The notes under the pieces: generated by a model
What the model was told of the DNA's origin: nothing
Seen by the model: the letters and a program-made list of their open reading frames with translations, nothing else
Databases searched by the model: none
Made by a program: the position numbers and the translations under genes
Assembly (NCBI RefSeq): GCF_019264355.1
Contig: NZ_JAHVAH010000001.1
Location: forward strand, 1,100,001 to 1,164,000
Direction of reading: 5' to 3'
Length of the DNA: 64,000 bases
Source of the DNA: Sphingomicrobium clamense
GTDB lineage: Bacteria > Pseudomonadota > Alphaproteobacteria > Sphingomonadales > Sphingomonadaceae
Shown here: piece after piece, positions 1 to 8,431 of the stretch
Position numbering within the stretch: the stretch's first letter is position 1
Layout: each line of letters begins with the position of its first letter

Positions 1-316
1 TGAGTGCTTTCCAGTCCTTAAGGCTATCGAGCGCCATCTTCGCATAGATGGCGTCGGCACCGTAGCCCGCCCGTGTCATGCGCGTTTCACCGGCGCTTGA
101 AGCTCGCGCGTTGGCGGGCCCATGCTTGTCGATCAGGGTGACCCGCATACCTGCGTCCATCAGAGCCCTGGCAGTCCATGTGCCGAAGACTCCCGCGCCC
201 ACGACCACCGCGTGCCCGTCGCTTCCCAAGCTTCGTGCACGAACGATCGAGGGGGCAAGCGCCCCCGCACCGATGCCGCCGAGAATCTGGCGGCGGGTCA
301 GCGGCCAGGTATTCAT
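1..316 (-). CDS. FAD-dependent oxidoreductase (DAO family), Tat-exported; partial, 5' part only
   Basis: Only the first 105 codons are inside the window; the gene runs off the left edge. The N-terminus carries a Tat-like signal (LTRRQILGG followed by a hydrophobic stretch), then a Rossmann dinucleotide-binding motif (VVVGAGVFGTW) and SSAGETRMTR, which resembles the FAD-contact segment of monomeric sarcosine oxidase and N-methyltryptophan oxidase. From the family it should oxidise a secondary or N-methyl amine, here probably in the periplasm. The ATG at 316 is the first start giving the Tat signal. It follows the TonB receptor gene on the same strand, suggesting uptake and use of one substrate, but a strong terminator hairpin lies between them. 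The substrate cannot be told from this fragment. Confidence 0.75.
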   Translation of the reverse strand, partial: MNTWPLTRRQILGGIGAGALAPSIVRARSLGSDGHAVVVGAGVFGTWTARALMDAGMRVTLIDKHGPANARASSAGETRMTRAGYGADAIYAKMALDSLKDWKAL

Positions 317-342
317 GTGCTGACCGTAGCGCACGTCCAACG

Positions 343-378
343 CAAAAGAGAAGGGCCGGGTCCTCACAGACCCGGCCC
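343..378 (-). terminator. Rho-independent terminator behind the TonB receptor gene
   Basis: A perfect 10-bp stem (GGGCCGGGTC at 353-362 with GACCCGGCCC at 369-378) encloses a 6-nt loop. Read on the minus strand it is followed by TTCTCTTTTG. It lies just after the TonB receptor stop and ends about 27 nt before the start of the oxidase gene, so it probably lowers or separates expression of that gene. Confidence 0.75.
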
Positions 379-402
379 CCACTTCTTTTCGCGATGTACC
401 GA

Positions 403-2811
403 TTAGTCGTTACGGAAATCGCGCCGTAGCGTGATGCCGATCACGCGCGGTTGGCCGATGTTGTAGGCCCGGCGCGCGAGACCGCTCAGTTCGCGATCGA
501 ACGACAACAGCGGCGTCTTGTCGAAGATGTTGTTCGCGTAGAGCGACACTTCATATCCACGGTCGAGCCTCAGGCCGAACGACAGGTTCACCAATTCGTA
601 GCTCGGCAGCGTCAGGTCGATCGTCTCGCTATCTGCAGTGGTCGCTCCACGATAATCGAAGAAGACTGGGAAGGTGCGCGGGTTGTCTTCCTGGTCGGTG
701 GGTTGCGTCAGGCGCGAACCGACATGTTGGACGCTAGCCTGAACGAACCAGTCCGTGTTGCGATTGAGGCGACCCTCATAATAAGCGGTCGCCGCCATCT
801 GGAATTTCGGCACGGTCGGAAGTCGGTTTCCGTCGCGAATACCGGTACGGGCCGCAAGGTCGCCCGGCAGGGTCGTGTCGAATTCCGCCTCGACGTAACT
901 GCCCGATACGGACACGTCGAAGTTATCGGTGATCCGAGCCGCAAATTCGGCTTCAAGACCCATGGTGTGGGCCTTCTCAGCGTTGAAAACGACGCGGCTC
1001 GAACACGTACCGGCGTCGACAGTCGTCTGCAGGTTCGAGATGTCGGAATAGAACGCTGCGGCGTTGAACGTGATGCGGCGGGTCGAATATTTCGCGCCCG
1101 CTTCATAGTTCCAAAGCGTCTCGTCATCGTAGGTCTGGAAGCCCCCGAACGCAGCGAGATCCTCATCTTCGCAGAGCGGTACGTTCAGTGGATCGTTGAC
1201 GCCACCGAGACGGAAGCCCTTCGAAGCCTGAAGGTTCAGGTTGAGATCCGGCGTTGCCTCATAGGTCACGATGAGACGCGGCGAGAAGCCGTCTGAAGAG
1301 GTGGAATCCCCGATAAAGGTATCAACGCCCGAGAAGACGCCACCCGAGACAAAGTCACGTTCCTCTTCGAAGTCGTAATACCGACCACCAGCGGTGACAA
1401 TCACGGGGCCGAAGGCATAGCTCGCCTCTCCGAACAACGCATACTGGGTGAAGTCGTAGGTGAGGTTCGCGGCATATGGGCTGTCCATGATGTACGGGAA
1501 ACCCGAGAAGCTGCCTTCGGAAGCGCCAGCTCCAAGCGCTGCATCCACGATCGCGTCATAACCTTCCGTTGGTAGGCGTTGCGTATAAGCGCGATCGACC
1601 TTCGAGTAGAATCCTCCGATGACCCATTGCAGCGGACCGAAGCCCGTCGAACCGAGGCGGACCTCTTGCGTAAACTGCTCGAGATCCGTCGTGTCGACGA
1701 GGTTCGAAGGAATGTCCACCGTGTCTAGATCGAGACCAAGGATCGCACCGCTGACGGAGCCGGTAAGCGCTGACGCGTCACGCGAAACCACGATGTCTCG
1801 TTCAGTGTAGCTCGAAACGCTGGTCAACTCGACGCCGCCGAGGTCGTAGCTGGCCGTCAAGTCGATGATCATCGTTTCATCATCGAACCCTTCCTGTAGC
1901 AGCAAATACTGCTCGCGTTCACGAAGTCCGCCCCCGGTAAACTGGTTGTCGAAGATGATAAAATCGTCCTGACGGTTGAAACCGTTGGTCGAAATGTCCT
2001 GATACACGATGCGCGGTGTCAGGTTCAGACCTTCGGTGGGCTCCAAGAGGAACGACATACGGCCGCCAATACGCTGGCCATCATTCGTACTCTTACGACC
2101 AGCCGGACCGACATCATCAATGAACCCCGGGAAGTGGGTGAAGTAGCCAACGAATCGTCCTGCGGCATGGTCGCCGAGATCCATGTTCACCATGCCCTTG
2201 AGGCTACCGCCAAAGTCGTCTTCTGCGGCCATGTTGGCGTTGATTTCGAAGCTTGCAGCATTCACCCCGATCTCGGGCTGGTTTGTAATGTAGCGAAGCG
2301 TTCCGCCGACACTACCCGAACCGAAGAGCGTGCCCTGCGGTCCGCGAAGCGTCTCGATACGGTTGAGGTCGTAGAGGTCGACGTCGGGGGTGAACAGCGA
2401 GAGCGAGATGACGCTTTCGTCGAGATAGACGCCAACCTGTTCCTTCACGCCCGGCTGGTCGCGGACGATCTGCCCCGCGGACACGCCGCGAACCGAGACT
2501 TGGCTCTGCCCCGGCCCGAGGTTTTGCACGGTGAGACCAGCGATATTTCTCGATAGTTCTTCGGCATTTGCTGCGTTCGAGCGCTGGATGTCTTCTTGCG
2601 TCTGGGCGTTGATCGAGAAGGGGACGTCCTGAACGGTCGAGGCGCGCTTGGTCGCGGTCACGACGATTACGTCCTCGTTCGTCTCCGGCTGGACGTTGGC
2701 AGCCTGGGCTTCCTGCTCTTCGGTGGACTGGGCGAAAGCCGGCTGCACCATGAGCGCGGCACCCGCGGCTCCGACCAGCAATTTGGCGGCAAAAGCTTCA
2801 CGACGTTGCAT
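403..2811 (-). CDS. TonB-dependent outer-membrane receptor
   Basis: The product of about 802 residues has a signal peptide ending at PAFAQ, a TonB-box-like segment (EDVIVVTATKR), a plug domain with the conserved RGV, RIETLRGPQGTLFG and GGTLRYIT motifs, then a long beta-barrel. It ends in a region rich in aromatic/hydrophobic alternation (SLYANNIFDKTP, then RVIGITLRRDFRND). This is the siderophore/nutrient receptor family, which takes up scarce substrates across the outer membrane using TonB-ExbBD energy; the group with VTATKR and DVPFSI is greatly expanded in sphingomonads. I chose the ATG at 2811 because it begins the signal peptide and has GGGG upstream; a GTG at 2841 would add ten residues. 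The ligand is unknown. The downstream amine-oxidase-like gene is the only hint. Confidence 0.92.
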   Translation of the reverse strand: MQRREAFAAKLLVGAAGAALMVQPAFAQSTEEQEAQAANVQPETNEDVIVVTATKRASTVQDVPFSINAQTQEDIQRSNAANAEELSRNIAGLTVQNLGPGQSQVSVRGVSAGQIVRDQPGVKEQVGVYLDESVISLSLFTPDVDLYDLNRIETLRGPQGTLFGSGSVGGTLRYITNQPEIGVNAASFEINANMAAEDDFGGSLKGMVNMDLGDHAAGRFVGYFTHFPGFIDDVGPAGRKSTNDGQRIGGRMSFLLEPTEGLNLTPRIVYQDISTNGFNRQDDFIIFDNQFTGGGLREREQYLLLQEGFDDETMIIDLTASYDLGGVELTSVSSYTERDIVVSRDASALTGSVSGAILGLDLDTVDIPSNLVDTTDLEQFTQEVRLGSTGFGPLQWVIGGFYSKVDRAYTQRLPTEGYDAIVDAALGAGASEGSFSGFPYIMDSPYAANLTYDFTQYALFGEASYAFGPVIVTAGGRYYDFEEERDFVSGGVFSGVDTFIGDSTSSDGFSPRLIVTYEATPDLNLNLQASKGFRLGGVNDPLNVPLCEDEDLAAFGGFQTYDDETLWNYEAGAKYSTRRITFNAAAFYSDISNLQTTVDAGTCSSRVVFNAEKAHTMGLEAEFAARITDNFDVSVSGSYVEAEFDTTLPGDLAARTGIRDGNRLPTVPKFQMAATAYYEGRLNRNTDWFVQASVQHVGSRLTQPTDQEDNPRTFPVFFDYRGATTADSETIDLTLPSYELVNLSFGLRLDRGYEVSLYANNIFDKTPLLSFDRELSGLARRAYNIGQPRVIGITLRRDFRND

Positions 2812-2948
2812 GTGAACCCCCTTTGGTTGTGTGCGTATCACGAGAGAGGGTGAATCATTCGCCCGCCCCCGGAAAGGAAAAAAGCTTAACCCTCTTTGCT
2901 TCCAATGGCGAGCGTGACTTTTGGGTGACAGTAGATTTTCGCTGGAAA

Positions 2949-3416
2949 TCAGGCGTTTTCAGTGTCTTGGGCGAAAGGCAGGAGGCTAGCTTCGGGCGTC
3001 TCGGCCACCGCGCCCTTTCGTCGTGCGATGAACGCCCTACGCACGATTTCCGCCTGTTGCTCGAGTCCATAGCGCGGAAAGGATTTTCCGGGTTTCAGCG
3101 CATAGCCGTAGCGACAGAAAGGGTGACGCATCAGCGGCAGGTACCATTTGCCGCCCTTCTGCGCCTGCCAGACATGGGTCATCTCGTGGATGAAAAGTCC
3201 CTGGAGCGGGAGTGTGGCCTGACTGAAATCCTCCCGGTAGGCCATTGATTTGGGATGGAAATGAATGTTGCCCGATGGGGCCATGACGATCCCGCGCGGT
3301 TGGAACGGCCACCATTTGCCAAGCACGATCTCGACCGCGTCATAGTCGATGGCATTCCCGAAGACGCTGCGCGCCATCTCGATCTCGCCGGGGGTGAGGG
3401 GGCGCCGTTGCGACAT
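2949..3416 (-). CDS. Conserved protein with zincin HExxH motif (vgr-related family)
   Basis: A 155-residue protein without a signal peptide or membrane segment. Residues 77-81 read HEMTH, the zinc-metalloprotease HExxH signature, followed downstream by EQQAEIV, whose glutamate could be a third ligand. Proteins of this type in sphingomonads are often named 'vgr-related', a label without functional support. It is divergent from acpP. Peptidase activity is an inference from the motif only; no substrate or pathway is evident. Confidence 0.7.
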   Translation of the reverse strand: MSQRRPLTPGEIEMARSVFGNAIDYDAVEIVLGKWWPFQPRGIVMAPSGNIHFHPKSMAYREDFSQATLPLQGLFIHEMTHVWQAQKGGKWYLPLMRHPFCRYGYALKPGKSFPRYGLEQQAEIVRRAFIARRKGAVAETPEASLLPFAQDTENA

Positions 3417-3517
3417 CCCGCGACGCTAGGGAATCCGCGCCATGCTGTCGACAGGCTTGCCCAACGCTGCGCGTAACGCTAGGGCAGCGTCAAATTCTAA
3501 CGAAAGGGAATATTTCT

Positions 3518-3754
3518 ATGAGCGAGACCGCAGATCGGGTGAAGAAGATCGTAGTCGACCATCTCGGCGTCGATGCCGACAAGGTGACCGAAGATGCGAG
3601 CTTCATCGACGACCTGGGCGCGGACAGCCTCGACATCGTCGAGCTGGTGATGGCGTTCGAAGAAGAATTCGGCGTGGAAATCCCCGACGATGCCGCCGAG
3701 AAGATCACGACCGTCAAGGACGCGATCCAGTATATCGAGAACAACAAGGGCTAA
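3518..3754 (+). CDS. acpP: Acyl carrier protein
   Basis: A small acidic protein of 78 residues, the normal length for AcpP. The phosphopantetheine attachment site is the serine of GADSLD (residue 37), and the following [14 protein letters not shown] helix II is typical. It carries growing acyl chains for fatty acid synthesis in the cytoplasm. The ATG at 3518 is preceded by an AAAGGGAA ribosome site. It is followed by fabF, as is common in proteobacteria; the 114-nt gap between them holds a palindromic repeat. Confidence 0.98.
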   Translation: MSETADRVKKIVVDHLGVDADKVTEDASFIDDLGADSLDIVELVMAFEEEFGVEIPDDAAEKITTVKDAIQYIENNKG

Positions 3755-3774
3755 CGCCTTTGACCCTTTGCCCG

Positions 3775-3825
3775 GAGCTTGTCGAAGGGCCGTCCCGTTC
3801 GGGGCGCGGGGAAATCGACAGGCTC
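3775..3825. repeat. Palindromic intergenic repeat (GAGCYTGTCGAAGG type)
   Basis: GAGCTTGTCGAAGG at 3775-3788 faces CGACAGGCTC at 3816-3825, giving an inverted repeat with one mismatch between acpP and fabF. The same 14-mer occurs on the opposite strand at 35265-35278, and a one-base variant lies inside hslO at 21667-21680. Short repeats of this sequence are widespread in sphingomonad genomes. As RNA it would fold into a hairpin that could tune acpP relative to fabF. Confidence 0.65.
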
Positions 3826-3868
3826 GGCCCGTAAGGGCTGGGCCTTTCGTGTTTTTAGGAGTGACAAG

Positions 3869-5125
3869 ATGCGTCGTGTCGTTGTGACAGGCCTCGGACT
3901 GGTAACGCCGCTTGGCGGCGATGTCGAAACCAGCTGGAAGAACATCCTCGCCTCGAAATCGGGTGCGGGTCCGATCACCAAATTCGATACCGAAGGGCAC
4001 AAGTGCACCATCGCGTGCGAAGTGAAGCCCAAGGATCACGAATATGGCTTCGACCCCGACAAGCGCGTCGACCACAAGGTCCAGCGTCAGGTCGATCCGT
4101 TCATCGTCTACGGCATCGATGCCGCGGGCCAGGCCATCGAAGACGCCGGCCTCGAAGACATGAGCGAAGAAATGAAGCTACGCGCGGGCTGTTCGATCGG
4201 CTCGGGCATCGGCGGGCTGCCGGGCATCGAGAGCGAAAGCCTCGTGCTTGAAAATCGCGGCCCCGGCCGTGTTTCGCCGCACTTCGTGCATGGCCGTCTC
4301 ATCAACCTCATCTCGGGCCAGGTCTCGATTAAATACGGGCTGAAAGGTCCGAACCACGCGGTCGTCACTGCCTGCTCGACCGGCGCGCACTCGATCGGCG
4401 ACGCCGCGCGCATGATCAAGGACGGCGATGCCGACATCATGCTCGCTGGCGGCGCGGAAGCGACCGTCTGCCCGATCGGCGTAGCCGGCTTCGCGCAGGC
4501 GCGCGCCCTCAACTCCAGCTATAACGATCGCCCCGAACAGGCCTCGCGTCCCTACGACAAGGACCGCGACGGATTCGTCATGGGCGAGGGCGCAGGCGTC
4601 GTCGTGCTCGAGGAATATGAGCACGCCAAGGCGCGCGGCGCGAAAATCTATGCCGAGGTCGTCGGCTATGGTCTTTCGGGCGATGCCTATCATGTCACCG
4701 CCCCCCACCCCGATGGCGACGGTGCATTCCGTTCGATGAAGGCCGCGCTCGACAAGGCCGGCATGGAGCCGGGCGACATCGACTACATCAACGCGCACGG
4801 TACCTCGACCATGGCCGACACGATCGAACTCGGTGCGGTCCGTCGCCTGTTCGGTGACGATATTGGCGGCGCATCGATGAGCTCGACCAAGTCGGCGATC
4901 GGGCACTTGCTGGGCGGCGCGGGCGCGGTGGAGAGCATCTTCTGCATCCTCGCCATTCGCGACCAGATCGTGCCCCCGACGCTCAACCTCGACAATCCCG
5001 ACGAGGGGACCGAGGGCGTCGATCTCGTCCCGCACAAGCCGCGCGAGCGCGAGGTGCGCGCGGTGCTCAACAACAGCTTCGGCTTTGGCGGGACCAACGC
5101 CTCGCTGATCATGAAAAAGGTCTAG
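3869..5125 (+). CDS. fabF: 3-oxoacyl-[acyl-carrier-protein] synthase II
   Basis: A KAS II of 418 residues that extends acyl-ACP with malonyl-ACP. The catalytic triad is visible: the nucleophile cysteine in VTACSTGAHS (residue 169) and the two histidines in NAHGTSTMADTIE and SAIGHLLGGAGAVE. The C-terminal FGFGGTNASL is typical. The ATG at 3869 (MRRVVVTGLGLVTPLG) is chosen because it matches the family N-terminus and has TAGGAG upstream; the open frame extends 30 codons further back into the repeat region. It sits between acpP and mltG. Confidence 0.98.
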   Translation: MRRVVVTGLGLVTPLGGDVETSWKNILASKSGAGPITKFDTEGHKCTIACEVKPKDHEYGFDPDKRVDHKVQRQVDPFIVYGIDAAGQAIEDAGLEDMSEEMKLRAGCSIGSGIGGLPGIESESLVLENRGPGRVSPHFVHGRLINLISGQVSIKYGLKGPNHAVVTACSTGAHSIGDAARMIKDGDADIMLAGGAEATVCPIGVAGFAQARALNSSYNDRPEQASRPYDKDRDGFVMGEGAGVVVLEEYEHAKARGAKIYAEVVGYGLSGDAYHVTAPHPDGDGAFRSMKAALDKAGMEPGDIDYINAHGTSTMADTIELGAVRRLFGDDIGGASMSSTKSAIGHLLGGAGAVESIFCILAIRDQIVPPTLNLDNPDEGTEGVDLVPHKPREREVRAVLNNSFGFGGTNASLIMKKV

Positions 5126-5135
5126 GGCGGGCGCC

Positions 5136-6098
5136 GTGAGGAAGTTCGTCTTCCTCCTCCTCGTTTTCGGCGCACTGGCCGGGGCGATGTTCGTCGCGCC
5201 GTGGTGGGGCGCGGGACCGTCCGATGAGGATGGCAGCGTCGTCGTCACGCCCGGAACGAGCGTGGCCGCGCTCGGGGCGCAATTGGAAGAGCAGGGCCTG
5301 ATCGACCTGTCGCCCGAGCGCTGGAGCCTGCTCGCACGCGTGTTCGGCGGCAGCGATCCCATCAAGGTCGGCGAGTTCGAAGTACCCGCAGCCGCAAGTC
5401 CCGCCGACATCATGGACATCGTGCAGCACGGACGACCACTGCAGCGCTTCGTGACGATCCCCGAGGGTCTTCCCTCGATCCTCGTCAAGGAGCGCATCGA
5501 CGCGCTGGAACAGCTGACCGGCGAAACGCCCTTGCCCGAAGAAGGCAGCATCCTGCCGCAGACCTACGACTATCAGCGTGGCGAGACCCGGGCAGCGCTC
5601 ATCGCGCGCATGCAGGCGGCAATGGAAGAAGCGCTTGCCAAGGCGTGGGAAGAACGCAGCGAGCGCGCGGTCGTCAACACGCCCGAAGAAGCCATCATCC
5701 TTGCCTCGATCGTCGAGAAGGAAACCGCGCTGCCCGAGGAACGGCGTATGGTAGCGGGGGTGATGTCCAACCGCGTCCGGTTGGGCATGATGCTCGGCGC
5801 CGATGCGACGACCATCTATCCGATCACCAAGGGCAAGCCGCTCGGTCGGCTGATCCGGCGCAGCGAGCTGGACGATCCCAATCCCTACAATACGCGCGCC
5901 ATTAGCGGCCTGCCGATCGGCCCGATCACCAATCCGGGAATCGAGTCGATCCGCGCGGTCCTCGATCCGGCGGACACGGACGCGCTCTATTACGTGGCGG
6001 ATGGCAGTGGCGGGCACGTCTTCGCCAAGACGCTGTCCGAACATAATGAAAATGCCGCGCGATGGCGGCAGATCAGGCGAGAGCGAGGTGAGCTTTAG
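5136..6098 (+). CDS. mltG: Endolytic peptidoglycan transglycosylase
   Basis: A 320-residue inner-membrane protein with one N-terminal membrane segment (FVFLLLVFGALAGAMFVAPWW) facing the periplasm. A LysM-like region comes first, then the YceG catalytic domain. The catalytic glutamate is in ASIVEKET (residue 194), and the LPIGPITNPG motif near the C-terminus is diagnostic. It cleaves nascent glycan strands and so ends their polymerisation. It starts with GTG 10 nt after fabF, a common neighbour pair. Its stop overlaps the convergent SH3 gene by four bases. Confidence 0.96.
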   Translation: MRKFVFLLLVFGALAGAMFVAPWWGAGPSDEDGSVVVTPGTSVAALGAQLEEQGLIDLSPERWSLLARVFGGSDPIKVGEFEVPAAASPADIMDIVQHGRPLQRFVTIPEGLPSILVKERIDALEQLTGETPLPEEGSILPQTYDYQRGETRAALIARMQAAMEEALAKAWEERSERAVVNTPEEAIILASIVEKETALPEERRMVAGVMSNRVRLGMMLGADATTIYPITKGKPLGRLIRRSELDDPNPYNTRAISGLPIGPITNPGIESIRAVLDPADTDALYYVADGSGGHVFAKTLSEHNENAARWRQIRRERGEL

Positions 6099-6421
6099 GC
6101 GAGGACGCTGACCGGCACGTAGCCGACCAGACGGTCTTCACCGCCATAGCCCCACGCCCAGTCGCCGCGGCTATCGAGCAGCGCGAACGTCGCGCCTTCA
6201 CCCAACTGGCAGATCACCTCGGCGCTCGCGTCGGCCTCTTTCGTCAAGGGCGAAGCTTTGCTGAGCGTGCGCGCAACCGGCGCGGCATAATGTGGACTGA
6301 TCACCTTTCCCGCGAGCGCGACGTCGGCGAGATCTTCGCGCCAGGCATGGGTCTGCGGATCGGGCGGATCGCCCGCGTCGGCGAGCGCGAACTGGAAATG
6401 GGCGGGGTCGCGACCCTGCAA
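6095..6421 (-). CDS. Stand-alone SH3-domain protein
   Basis: A protein of about 108 residues. The N-terminal part (THAWREDLADVALAG, HYAAPVART) and the following bacterial SH3 fold (ending GYVPVSVLA) resemble the front half of sphingomonad C40 (NlpC/P60) peptidases, but the gene stops where the peptidase domain would begin. Such SH3 domains bind cell-wall peptides. The start is uncertain: TTG at 6421, one base past the MarR stop, matches where homology begins, and another TTG at 6529 would overlap the MarR gene. Stop codons of this gene and mltG overlap by four bases. Confidence 0.6.
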   Translation of the reverse strand: MQGRDPAHFQFALADAGDPPDPQTHAWREDLADVALAGKVISPHYAAPVARTLSKASPLTKEADASAEVICQLGEGATFALLDSRGDWAWGYGGEDRLVGYVPVSVLA

Positions 6422-6422
6422 G

Positions 6423-6812
6423 TCAGCCGATGAAGGCAGGCTCGCGTTGCCGTTCGTTGCTGCTCCGGTCGTAACGGCCGTTCGCGCTTCCGTTTCCGGC
6501 CGGCCGGAGGAGTCGTTCGAATTGGTCAAGAAACTGCTGCCCGTCCTCGGTCTTCACGATGAAGATGTTTCGGCGATCGTCCTGATCGCGTTCGCGGCGC
6601 AGATAGCCGTAACCACCAAGCGTATTCAAGGCCCTCGTGACGACCGGCTTCGACACGTCGAGTGTCTTGGCAAGACCGCGCACGGTGTGCGGACCGGGAT
6701 TCATGTAGACCTGCATGAGGATGGCCATCTGGCGGTTGGTGAGGTCAGGGCTACCCGACCGGACATATCCCGTCAGCGCACGCATCCACTGGGCCAGCGA
6801 AAGATCTTCCAT
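6423..6812 (-). CDS. MarR-family winged-helix transcriptional regulator
   Basis: A 129-residue protein with a winged helix-turn-helix: QMAILMQVYMNP, then the recognition segment VRGLAKTLDVSKPVVTRALNTL and the wing GYLRRERDQDDRRNIFI, whose DxRxxxI pattern is the MarR hallmark. These proteins act as dimeric repressors, often responding to small aromatic ligands. It lies between the M17 aminopeptidase gene and the SH3 gene on the same strand and may regulate these neighbours. No ligand or operator can be named. Confidence 0.9.
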   Translation of the reverse strand: MEDLSLAQWMRALTGYVRSGSPDLTNRQMAILMQVYMNPGPHTVRGLAKTLDVSKPVVTRALNTLGGYGYLRRERDQDDRRNIFIVKTEDGQQFLDQFERLLRPAGNGSANGRYDRSSNERQREPAFIG

Positions 6813-6948
6813 CGCTTCCTCTTCAGTTCACGTCGCGTATGCTCAATTAACCCCCTAAACTGCGGATCGTTGCGGGCTTGGCGCAATTTGGACGAAAAAA
6901 ACCAACGGCTTAGCGACGAAGCGTCGGGATGCCGACTCTAACTACCGA

Positions 6949-8349
6949 CTAAAGCCCGTAGCGCTCTTCCAGCATCGCCCAGGCCGCGCGCAGGCCATAG
7001 GCCTCGCCGCCTTTAGGACGTCCCGGCTGGGTCGACGGCGACCAGCCATAGGTGTCGAAATGCACCCAAGGCGTTTCGGCCGGCACGAACTTGCGCAGGA
7101 ACAGGGCGGCGGTGATGCATCCCGCGAAGGCGCTCGACGCGCTATTTGCCATGTCCGCAATGTCCGACTTGAGCATCTTGTCGTAACCATCCCAAAGCGG
7201 CATCCGCCACACCGGATCGCCCTCCGCCTTCGCGCCTTCTTCGAGCGCGCCGGCCAGTTCGTCGTCATTGACGAACATCGGCGGCAGGTCGGGACCGAGC
7301 GCCACGCGCGCCGCGCCCGTCAGCGTCGCATAGTCGATGATAAGGCCCGCCTCGTCCTCGCCAGCCTTGGCAAGCGCGTCGCCCAGGATCAGCCGCCCTT
7401 CGGCGTCGGTATTGTCGATCTCGACTGAAATACCCTTGCGGCTGTCGATGACGTCGCCCGGCCGCAGCGCGCGTCCGTCGATGGCATTCTCGACCGTGGG
7501 GATGAGGAGGTGTAGGCGGACCTTGAGCCCGAGCTTCATGACGAGCGAGGCGAGGGCGATCGCGTGCGCCGCGCCACCCATATCCTTTTTCATGATGCGC
7601 ATGCCCTTGGCGCCCTTGATGTCGAGCCCGCCGCTGTCGAACACCACCCCCTTGCCGACGATGGCGAGGCGCGGATGGTCCTTGTTGCCCCATTCTAGCT
7701 CCACAAGCCGCGGCTCGCGCCCTTCGGCGGCGGCTTTACCGACCGCGTAGATCATCGGATACTCGTCGGCAAAACCGTCACCCATGTGGGTGGTGACCTC
7801 AGCCTTGTATTCGTTCGCCAGTTCCTCGATCGCCCGTTGCAGGTCGGCGGGGCCGAGATCTTCGGCGGTCGTGTTGATCAGGTCGCGCACCATGATGGTG
7901 GCCTCGGCCAGCGCGACGGTGCGATCGATCCGCGCCGCCTTGCCGGTCAGCAGGACGCGCGGGCCGGCATCTTCGGGCTTTTGCGAGAGATAGCGGTCGA
8001 ACCGGTGCTGCCCGAGCAGCCAGCCGAGCTTGGCGGGGCCGGGTTCGAGATCGTTAGCGAGGCGATAGGTGCCGGCGGGCAGGACCTCGCCCAGCTTGGA
8101 AAGGCACCAGGGAGATAATTCGTCGACATTGGCGACGGTCGACACGACCGACCAGTCCTCGTCATTCTCGCCCGGCAGGATCATCGAGGCGTAGCCCGAC
8201 TTGCCATCGTAACGCCGCGCATCGAGCAGGTTGCGAATGGCCGGCGACTGGCCCTTTCGCCATTCGGCAAAGCTTTTTTCGTCGACAAGATGGATGGTCG
8301 TAGCGGCTTGGCCGGTATCGGGCTGCAGGCGGTCGGAAAGATCGGTCAT
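6949..8349 (-). CDS. Leucyl aminopeptidase family (M17) protein
   Basis: A 466-residue cytosolic metallo-aminopeptidase. The M17 signature NTDAEGRL is present, as are the metal-site segments GKGVVFDSGGLDIK and KKDMGGAAHA. Family members remove N-terminal residues from peptides using two metal ions and usually form hexamers. The N-terminal ~150 residues follow the divergent alpha-proteobacterial version rather than classical PepA, so I give no gene symbol. It is upstream of the MarR and SH3 genes on the same strand, in the place where a C40 peptidase is usual in relatives. Confidence 0.93.
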   Translation of the reverse strand: MTDLSDRLQPDTGQAATTIHLVDEKSFAEWRKGQSPAIRNLLDARRYDGKSGYASMILPGENDEDWSVVSTVANVDELSPWCLSKLGEVLPAGTYRLANDLEPGPAKLGWLLGQHRFDRYLSQKPEDAGPRVLLTGKAARIDRTVALAEATIMVRDLINTTAEDLGPADLQRAIEELANEYKAEVTTHMGDGFADEYPMIYAVGKAAAEGREPRLVELEWGNKDHPRLAIVGKGVVFDSGGLDIKGAKGMRIMKKDMGGAAHAIALASLVMKLGLKVRLHLLIPTVENAIDGRALRPGDVIDSRKGISVEIDNTDAEGRLILGDALAKAGEDEAGLIIDYATLTGAARVALGPDLPPMFVNDDELAGALEEGAKAEGDPVWRMPLWDGYDKMLKSDIADMANSASSAFAGCITAALFLRKFVPAETPWVHFDTYGWSPSTQPGRPKGGEAYGLRAAWAMLEERYGL

Positions 8350-8431
8350 ATCGTCTCAATGAACGGCACGAACTTTCGGTTCAACCGCGAAATGGGTGGC
8401 GACCCGCCCGCATGGGGCCACCCAATCGTGC

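Noticed and set aside
4178..5551. A 457-codon minus-strand frame over fabF and mltG
   Set aside because: Antisense shadow of two clear genes. Long shadows are expected at this GC content.
8350..8431. Hairpin GGGTGGC/GCCACCC as a terminator between the CHRD and aminopeptidase genes
   Set aside because: The stem is only 7 bp with a long loop and no T-tract, so it is not listed as a terminator.
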